Below are positions 6,680 to 10,776 of a DNA stretch of 10,776 bases, piece after piece; position 1 is the stretch's first letter; every line of letters starts with the position of its first letter. The position numbers and the translations under genes are program-made. The DNA lies in assembly GCA_011773795.1 (NCBI GenBank), contig WVWW01000200.1:1-10776 (forward strand). The letters run 5' to 3'. The notes beneath the pieces were generated by a model, which searched no databases, was not told the origin of the DNA, and saw only the letters and a list, made by a program, of their open reading frames with translations. The stretch is from Acidobacteriota bacterium (GTDB lineage: Bacteria; Acidobacteriota; Polarisedimenticolia; Polarisedimenticolales; Polarisedimenticolaceae).

Positions 6680-8323
6680 ATGCGACACTTCTCGATTTAC
6701 GTCATCGTCTCGTTTTGTTTGATCGGCTGTCAGAGCGAGGCGCCCGAGACCCCGCTGGTCTACGACGTCGGTGTGATCGGGCGTGCGATCACGACGTCGT
6801 CGCCGGACGCGCAGCTCTGGTTCAATCGCGGCCTCGGCCTGGCCTACGGCTTCAACCACGAGGAGGCGATCGTTTGCTTCGACCGCGCGATCGAGGCCGA
6901 TCCGGAGTGCGCCATGTGCTACTGGGGCAAGGCCTACGCCTACGGCCCGAACTACAACGACACCGTGATGACCGAGGAGAAGAACCAGGCCGCCTACGAG
7001 GCCGTTCAGGTCGCCGTCGAGAAGATCGACAACGCGAGCGCCGTCGAGCAGGATCTGATCCGGGCGCTGGCGACCCGTTACGCCTGGCCGGCTCCCGAAG
7101 ATCGCAGCGGGTTGGAACGAGCCTACGCCGACGCGATGCGGGACGTCTGGGTCGACTATCCCGAAGATGGAGACATCTCCGCCTTGACGGCCGAGGCCGT
7201 CATGATGCTGCGTCCGTGGCAGCTCTGGAGCCACGACGGCGTGCCCGCGCCGGAGACGCATCAGATACGCGCGATCCTGGAAGGTGCGCTGAAGATCAAC
7301 CCGGATCATCCCGCGCTCTGTCACCTCTACATCCATACGATGGAGGCCGGCCCCGAGGCGGCCAAGGCGATCCCGGCGGCGGAGGCCATGGAGACGCTCA
7401 CCCCGGGTCTGGGGCACCTGATCCACATGCCCAGCCACATCTACGTGTGGACCGGGCGCTACGACGACGTGATCCGCACCAACCAGGAGGCCGTCAAGAT
7501 CGACGGCGCGTACGTCGAGCACGCGGGTCGCGACAATTTCTACACGTTGTACCGTTTGCACAACTATCACTTCGTCGCGTACGGGGCGATGTGGGACGGC
7601 CGCAAGGAAACCGCGCTCGCGGCGGCCCGTGAGCTCGTGACCGAGATCTCGCCCGGTGCGATGCAGGCCTACCTCGACTTGCTCGACGTCTTCGTCGGGA
7701 CGCCTTACCACGTGATGGTGCGCTTCGGCATGTGGGAGGAGATCCTGGCGGAACCGGAGCCCGCCGAAGAGCTCCTGGCCGCGAGGGCCGTCCGGCACTA
7801 CGCACGCGGGATTGCCCTGGCTACCCTCGGCCGCGTGGACGAGGCCGAGGCGGAGCGCGAAGCGTTCGCGCTCGCACGCGATGCCGTACCCGAGACTCGC
7901 CTGCTGTTCAACAATCCCGTCAAGCAGATCCTCGCCGTCGCCAGCGCGGTGCTCGAAGGGGAGATCGAATACCGCAAGGAGAACTACGACGCCGCCTTCG
8001 ATCACCTGCGCCGCGCCGTCGAGCTCGACGAGCAGCTCAACTACGACGAGCCGTGGGGCTGGATGGAGCCCGCCCGGCACGCCCTCGGTGCCTTGCTCAC
8101 AGAGCAGAAGCGCTACGAGGAAGCGGTCGAAGTGTACGAAGCGAACCTGGCGCGCTACCCGAACAACGGTTGGGCCCTGCATGGGCTTGCCGAGTCCCTG
8201 CGCGGGCTGGGCCGCACGGAGGAGGCCGAGGTCGCCCAGGCCCGGTTCCAGGAAGCCTGGGACGACTCCGATGTCGTGATTCCAGGGTCCTGCTACTGCC
8301 GCACGCGACCTGAAAATGCCTGA
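6680..8323 (+). CDS. Tetratricopeptide-repeat lipoprotein
   Basis: A 547-residue protein with a lipoprotein signal: MRHFSIYVIVSFCLIGC, lipobox LIGC with the lipidated C17. The mature chain should be anchored to a membrane facing the periplasm. TPR-like helices appear near the N-terminus (LWFNRGLGLAYGFNHEEAIV, then RAIEADPECAMCYWGKAYAYGPN, residues about 47-91), in the middle (LGHLIHMPSHIYVWTGRYDD) and at the C-terminus (AFDHLRRAVELDEQ; RYEEAVEVYEANLARYPNNGWALHGLAESL). The CAMCYWGKAYAYGPN and HMPSHIYVWTGRY segments are, from memory, typical of a widespread TPR family of unknown function. A protein-scaffold role is a reasonable guess; no catalytic motif is seen. GGGGAG lies 6 nt before the ATG. 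It ends 90 nt before the cysteine-rich protein gene on the same strand. Confidence 0.85.
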   Translation: MRHFSIYVIVSFCLIGCQSEAPETPLVYDVGVIGRAITTSSPDAQLWFNRGLGLAYGFNHEEAIVCFDRAIEADPECAMCYWGKAYAYGPNYNDTVMTEEKNQAAYEAVQVAVEKIDNASAVEQDLIRALATRYAWPAPEDRSGLERAYADAMRDVWVDYPEDGDISALTAEAVMMLRPWQLWSHDGVPAPETHQIRAILEGALKINPDHPALCHLYIHTMEAGPEAAKAIPAAEAMETLTPGLGHLIHMPSHIYVWTGRYDDVIRTNQEAVKIDGAYVEHAGRDNFYTLYRLHNYHFVAYGAMWDGRKETALAAARELVTEISPGAMQAYLDLLDVFVGTPYHVMVRFGMWEEILAEPEPAEELLAARAVRHYARGIALATLGRVDEAEAEREAFALARDAVPETRLLFNNPVKQILAVASAVLEGEIEYRKENYDAAFDHLRRAVELDEQLNYDEPWGWMEPARHALGALLTEQKRYEEAVEVYEANLARYPNNGWALHGLAESLRGLGRTEEAEVAQARFQEAWDDSDVVIPGSCYCRTRPENA

Positions 8324-8413
8324 AACTGCTCGATTCTTGACCGGATCTTTACGGGCGTCCGCCCCGGATGTGAAGGATACTGTCCCTGACCCAGCTTCCA
8401 TGGAGTGGAATTC

Positions 8414-8905
8414 ATGCGTCAAATCCGTTTTCTGAAAACCTCCGTCGTGGTCCTGGCCCTGATCGGGCTGGTCGTCTCCCCGGCGGCCCTCGCCGATTGC
8501 AGCAAGGAACACAAGGAAGCGAAGGCTGCCTCCGAGTCGACCGCCTGCTGCGCCAAGAAAGCCCAGCAGGCCAAGGCCGAGCTGAAGGATTGCTGCAAGG
8601 AAGCCGGTGGTAAGGAGAAATGCGACAAGTGCCTCGAATCCGCCGCGGTGGCCGCCGGCGCCAAGTCCGGCTGCTCGAAATCGGCCGCCAAGCAGATGGC
8701 TGCTTCGCACCACGGTCCCGAGGCCGCTCAGCTCGCCGTCCACGCCAAGAACGGCTGCTCGAAATCGGCCGCCAAGCTCATGGCCGTGGTCAAGGAGTCG
8801 GGTTGCCCGAAGGGCGCCGCGCTCGTGGCGAAGGTCGAGGCCGGCGACGAAGAGGCCAGGGCCGAGCTGATTGCCATGTTCGAAGAGGAGGGCGCCGAGG
8901 AGTAG
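8414..8905 (+). CDS. Secreted cysteine-rich repeat protein, unknown function
   Basis: A 163-residue protein with a clear Sec signal peptide (hydrophobic VVVLALIGLVV, likely cleavage after SPAALA, residue 27). The mature part of about 136 residues holds ten cysteines: C29, C45-C46, C60-C61, C70-x-x-C73, C87, C115 and C131, with many Lys, Ala and Glu. GCSKSAAK occurs twice exactly 28 residues apart and a weaker copy (GCPKGAALVAK) follows. CC pairs and CxxC are compatible with disulfides or metal binding, but the sequence does not decide. The acidic tail is EEARAELIAMFEEEGAEE. I chose ATG 8414 because GGAG sits 8 nt before it; the in-frame GTG 8405 has no ribosome site. It is followed by a strong terminator. 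I do not recognise a named family. Confidence 0.8.
   Translation: MRQIRFLKTSVVVLALIGLVVSPAALADCSKEHKEAKAASESTACCAKKAQQAKAELKDCCKEAGGKEKCDKCLESAAVAAGAKSGCSKSAAKQMAASHHGPEAAQLAVHAKNGCSKSAAKLMAVVKESGCPKGAALVAKVEAGDEEARAELIAMFEEEGAEE
8668..8776 (+). repeat. Two exact 25-nt direct repeats within the cysteine-rich gene
   Basis: Bases 8668-8692 and 8752-8776 are identical for 25 nt and lie 84 nt (28 codons) apart in the same frame. They encode the GCSKSAAK segments. Identity at synonymous positions suggests recent internal duplication or gene conversion rather than only protein-level constraint. Confidence 0.85.
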
Positions 8906-8931
8906 CCTCCGCGCCTATCCCACGTTCGAGA

Positions 8932-8972
8932 AAAACCCCGGGTCGCACACCCCCTCAGCGGCCCGGGGTTTT
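8932..8972. terminator. Bidirectional Rho-independent terminator
   Basis: AAAACCCCGGG (8932-8942) pairs with CCCGGGGTTTT (8962-8972) across a 19-nt loop, giving an 11-bp stem. On the plus strand the stem is followed by a T-rich run (TTTTGTTTT); on the minus strand the other arm gives TTTTT. It sits between the convergent cysteine-rich gene (stop at 8905) and the small membrane protein gene (stop at 8976), so it can serve both. The loop is longer than usual. Confidence 0.85.
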
Positions 8973-8975
8973 GTT

Positions 8976-9242
8976 TTAGCTACCCGAGTTTCCGGCGAAG
9001 CGGTTGTACACCCAGCCGAACACGAAACCGATGATCGCACCGTCGAGCGCGCCGTAGAGCGTGGCCACGATCACCGACCCGAAGGTGCTCGACATCGAGT
9101 AGCCCGGATAGATCGAGGCGATGACTTCGAGGAAGGCGACACCGTAGGTGTCCGAGATCAGGTTGCCGACACCGATGAGAAAGATCCCGCCGCCCCAACA
9201 GATCGCCGCGGCGATTCCCATCGCCTTTATCGAGAGTTTCAT
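8976..9242 (-). CDS. Small two-helix membrane protein (holin-like in annotation terms)
   Basis: An 88-residue protein with two strongly hydrophobic segments: residues about 7-28 (MGIAAAICWGGGIFLIGVGNLI) and about 54-78 (GSVIVATLYGALDGAIIGFVFGWV). They are joined by a short loop with SIYPGYSMS and end in VYNRFAGNSGS. From memory, similar small proteins with an IYPGY loop and a DGAIxG...WLYNRF end are often labelled bacteriophage holin in databases, but nothing phage-like surrounds this gene, so I treat that label as unreliable. GGAGGTGCGTCG directly precedes the ATG and gives a strong ribosome site. It lies 54 nt behind the AlkD-like gene in the same direction and ends next to the terminator, so it may be the last gene of that transcript. 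Function unknown. Confidence 0.78.
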   Translation of the reverse strand: MKLSIKAMGIAAAICWGGGIFLIGVGNLISDTYGVAFLEVIASIYPGYSMSSTFGSVIVATLYGALDGAIIGFVFGWVYNRFAGNSGS

Positions 9243-9296
9243 CGACGCACCTCCGGTGCTGCTCCCGCGAACCCCGGATCCCCCGTGATGTCGTGA

Positions 9297-10022
9297 TTAT
9301 AGGCGGTCCGGGAGGTTGCTGCGCCGGGCCGTTTTGGCCCGTCTGGCCTTCTTCTTTTTGTTGTAGGCGACGGTCTTCTTGATGTAGGCGGCGGCGTCCG
9401 GTGTCCGGCAGCTCGTCTCGCCGTGATCGACGTCGATCGTGCCGATGCGCTTCGCGGCGGCGATCGCCTTCTTCTCGAGCTCGGCGTTGCGCACGCCGAT
9501 GTTGATCAGCGCGTTGTTCATCGCGTACTTGACCCAGTTCTTGCTGGAGTGGACCGTCGACTCGATCGTCGCCAGGCGCTCTTCAAAGAAGGAATCGGGC
9601 AGACCGTTGTCCTGCCGGGAGATGGACGCGAGGGTGTGCCATCCCGCGCATGCGACCATCTCCGTCTTCGAGGCGGTCCACTGTTGCATCAGCTTCACCG
9701 CGTGGGGCGTTTCGGCGGCGACGTTGGAGACCGCGCCTGCGAGACCACGGTAATCGGCGTCTTGGCCCCAGGCCTTGATCGTCGACAGGCCGATCTCGGA
9801 AGGGTCGGCGATCATCGTGGCCAGCACACGGGCGTCCATATTGGCCGTCGCCCACAGCTGCTCCGCGAGCTTCTGGTCGGTCTTGATCTTCTTCCTGAGC
9901 TTGCCGAGCACGGCGTAGCTGACGCCGTACATCTTTCCCTTGACGCCGTGCCGCCGGTAGGTCTTGCGTGTCTGCTCGCTGCCGCTGGCGCGCAGCTCCT
10001 TCATCGCCTCGGTCTTGGTCAT
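9297..10022 (-). CDS. AlkD-like HEAT-repeat protein (DNA alkylation repair family)
   Basis: A 241-residue, largely helical protein resembling the DNA alkylation repair (PF08713) family. AlkD members use HEAT-like repeats to wrap DNA and remove positively charged alkyl-purines. Recognisable parts are the opening (MTKTEAMKELRASGSEQTRK), LRKKIKTDQKLAEQLW (42-57), DARVLATMIADP (63-74), and KNWVKYAMNNALINIGVRN (161-179), comparable to the conserved W-rich helix of AlkD. A VDHGETSC-like segment (198-205) and a strongly basic tail (YNKKKKARRAKTARRSN) follow; the tail suits nucleic-acid contact. I could not clearly place the catalytic Asp of B. cereus AlkD (D113); the equivalent region reads DYRGLAGAVSN. 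Glycosylase activity is therefore uncertain. AGGAG lies 6 nt before the ATG. Likely co-transcribed with the downstream small membrane protein. Confidence 0.78.
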   Translation of the reverse strand: MTKTEAMKELRASGSEQTRKTYRRHGVKGKMYGVSYAVLGKLRKKIKTDQKLAEQLWATANMDARVLATMIADPSEIGLSTIKAWGQDADYRGLAGAVSNVAAETPHAVKLMQQWTASKTEMVACAGWHTLASISRQDNGLPDSFFEERLATIESTVHSSKNWVKYAMNNALINIGVRNAELEKKAIAAAKRIGTIDVDHGETSCRTPDAAAYIKKTVAYNKKKKARRAKTARRSNLPDRL

Positions 10023-10044
10023 GTCCTGCTCCTGTGACAGCCTC

Positions 10045-10071
10045 TGCGGGCCCGCACCCGTGTCGATTCTA
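10045..10071 (-). promoter_or_regulatory. Possible promoter and operator before the AlkD-like gene
   Basis: In the 60-nt gap upstream of the AlkD-like ATG the minus strand carries TAGAAT (10071-10066), a 5-of-6 match to a -10 box, with no good -35. Just downstream lies the 12-bp perfect palindrome TGCGGGCCCGCA (10045-10056). The palindrome has no loop or T-tract and is therefore not a terminator; it could be an operator. Both assignments rest only on position and symmetry. Confidence 0.25.
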
Positions 10072-10082
10072 ACAAAAGAGTT

Positions 10083-10776
10083 TCAGCGTTCGAACTGCTC
10101 CAGGCTGAGCGGCTGCGTGAGCTGCCCGCTGAGCTCGCGAGTCCACCAGACGCCCCGGTCACGTCTTTCTTCCGGTGTCGCGAAGCGGTACCGGTAGAAG
10201 AGCAATCGAACGTAGGTGGGCGGTGCCTCGTCGAACGGGTTGTCCTCGAGGAGCCCCACCACGTCGTGGGATCCGCGCAGCAACCCGTGCATCAGACCCG
10301 TCAGCCAGTGCTGAGCGCGACGCGGGTTCAACGCCGCGAACCACATCTGCCAGTCGAGCCGCGGCATGTGCGGTGCGACGAACGGCGGCCGCCGCGCGGG
10401 ATCCCCGGGCTTCCACTTGAACGCGTACTCCTTCCACTTCTCCCCGTCGTCGCTGCCCTCGACGACGATCTCGGGTCGCTCGACCGTCATGGCACGGAAC
10501 AACCCGTACCCGTTGATCGTGCGGAACGGAGCCGTCCTGGACAGAATCTCCGGCTCCGCCCAGCTCAGGACCTTCTGCCGGGCGATCTCGGCCAGCTCAC
10601 CGGCCGTCCCTCCGGTGTTCGGCGGCACCGTGCGGGCCAGCTCCTGAACCGTCGTTATCGCGCTGATCGCAAGCAGCAACACGACACACGCGACCGAGGC
10701 GACGCGTCGGACGAACGTCGGCCGAGACAGGGATACGGACGACACCGAGAAACGTCGCGGGTAGACCGCGTCGTCG
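10083..10776 (-). CDS. Lipase maturation factor (LMF) family protein, C-terminal part only
   Basis: The frame is open to the right edge, so the N-terminal membrane region of this family (usual length about 450-500) is outside the window; about 230 C-terminal residues are visible. They contain one hydrophobic helix (VASVACVVLLLAISAITTV) and then the LMF C-terminal domain. Its signatures are FRTINGYGLFRAMTVERPEI, VEGSDDGEKWKEYAFKWKPGD, RRPPFVAPHMPRLDWQMWFAAL, LLEDNPFDEAPPTYVRLLFYRYRF and GVWWTRELSG near the end. The vertebrate homologue LMF1 is an ER membrane protein needed for lipase folding; the role of bacterial members is not established. The GTG at 10745 is internal and is not the real start. 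Stop is TGA, 60 nt before the AlkD-like start on the same strand. Confidence 0.87.
   Translation of the reverse strand, partial: DDAVYPRRFSVSSVSLSRPTFVRRVASVACVVLLLAISAITTVQELARTVPPNTGGTAGELAEIARQKVLSWAEPEILSRTAPFRTINGYGLFRAMTVERPEIVVEGSDDGEKWKEYAFKWKPGDPARRPPFVAPHMPRLDWQMWFAALNPRRAQHWLTGLMHGLLRGSHDVVGLLEDNPFDEAPPTYVRLLFYRYRFATPEERRDRGVWWTRELSGQLTQPLSLEQFER

Noticed and set aside
8337..8381. TTGACC and GATACT as a promoter for the cysteine-rich gene
   Set aside because: The two boxes are 33 nt apart, far too wide for a sigma70 promoter. No better pair was found in the 90-nt gap.
5807..8743. A very long open minus-strand frame of about 978 codons
   Set aside because: It is antisense to the MgtC-like, TPR and cysteine-rich genes, which have recognisable families, signals and ribosome sites. 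Its translation is low-complexity and resembles no family; it arises from high GC codon bias.
8976..9242. Small membrane protein as a phage holin marking a prophage
   Set aside because: No lysin, structural, integrase or attachment-site signals are present nearby. Its neighbours are ordinary chromosomal genes.

Overview
The window is a GC-rich, gene-dense stretch of bacterial chromosome with no rRNA, tRNA, CRISPR array or recognisable mobile element. Signal peptides, a lipobox lipoprotein and periplasm-directed enzymes point to a diderm bacterium. The gene mix (DUF885 peptidase, FHA-linked protease, lipase maturation factor homologue, AlkD-like HEAT protein, TPR lipoprotein) would fit an environmental proteobacterium or acidobacterium-like lineage, but the sequence alone does not fix the phylum.

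Layout. A plus-strand cupin (DUF985) gene, cut by the left edge, converges on a minus-strand operon; the two stop codons overlap in a single CTAG. That operon reads right to left: a GTG-started FHA–transmembrane–trypsin-like protease, a secreted DUF885 putative metallopeptidase (ATGA overlap), and a one-chain iron-sulfur L-serine dehydratase (1-nt gap). The spacing implies coupled translation. A plausible reading is extracytoplasmic peptide processing joined to serine catabolism, but that link is inferred.

The most notable object lies just upstream, at 5434-5775 (minus): an ArsC/Spx-family thioredoxin-fold gene whose first active-site cysteine codon is an in-frame TGA. A good Shine-Dalgarno and GTG start precede the TGA, the family sequence continues without a break after it, and a perfect 7-bp hairpin with a GGUC loop begins 10 nt after it, where a bacterial SECIS element is expected. 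It is best read as a selenoprotein with a UxxC redox motif. An ordinary gene caller would give a shortened 95-residue protein that lacks the active site.

A divergent 82-bp intergenic region separates this gene from a plus-strand MgtC/SapB membrane protein. Next come a TPR lipoprotein and a small secreted cysteine-rich repeat protein, also on the plus strand. A bidirectional terminator (8932-8972) ends this run and also ends the opposing minus-strand run: lipase maturation factor C-terminus (cut by the right edge), AlkD-like protein, and a small two-helix membrane protein. No gene-free stretch exceeds 300 bases.
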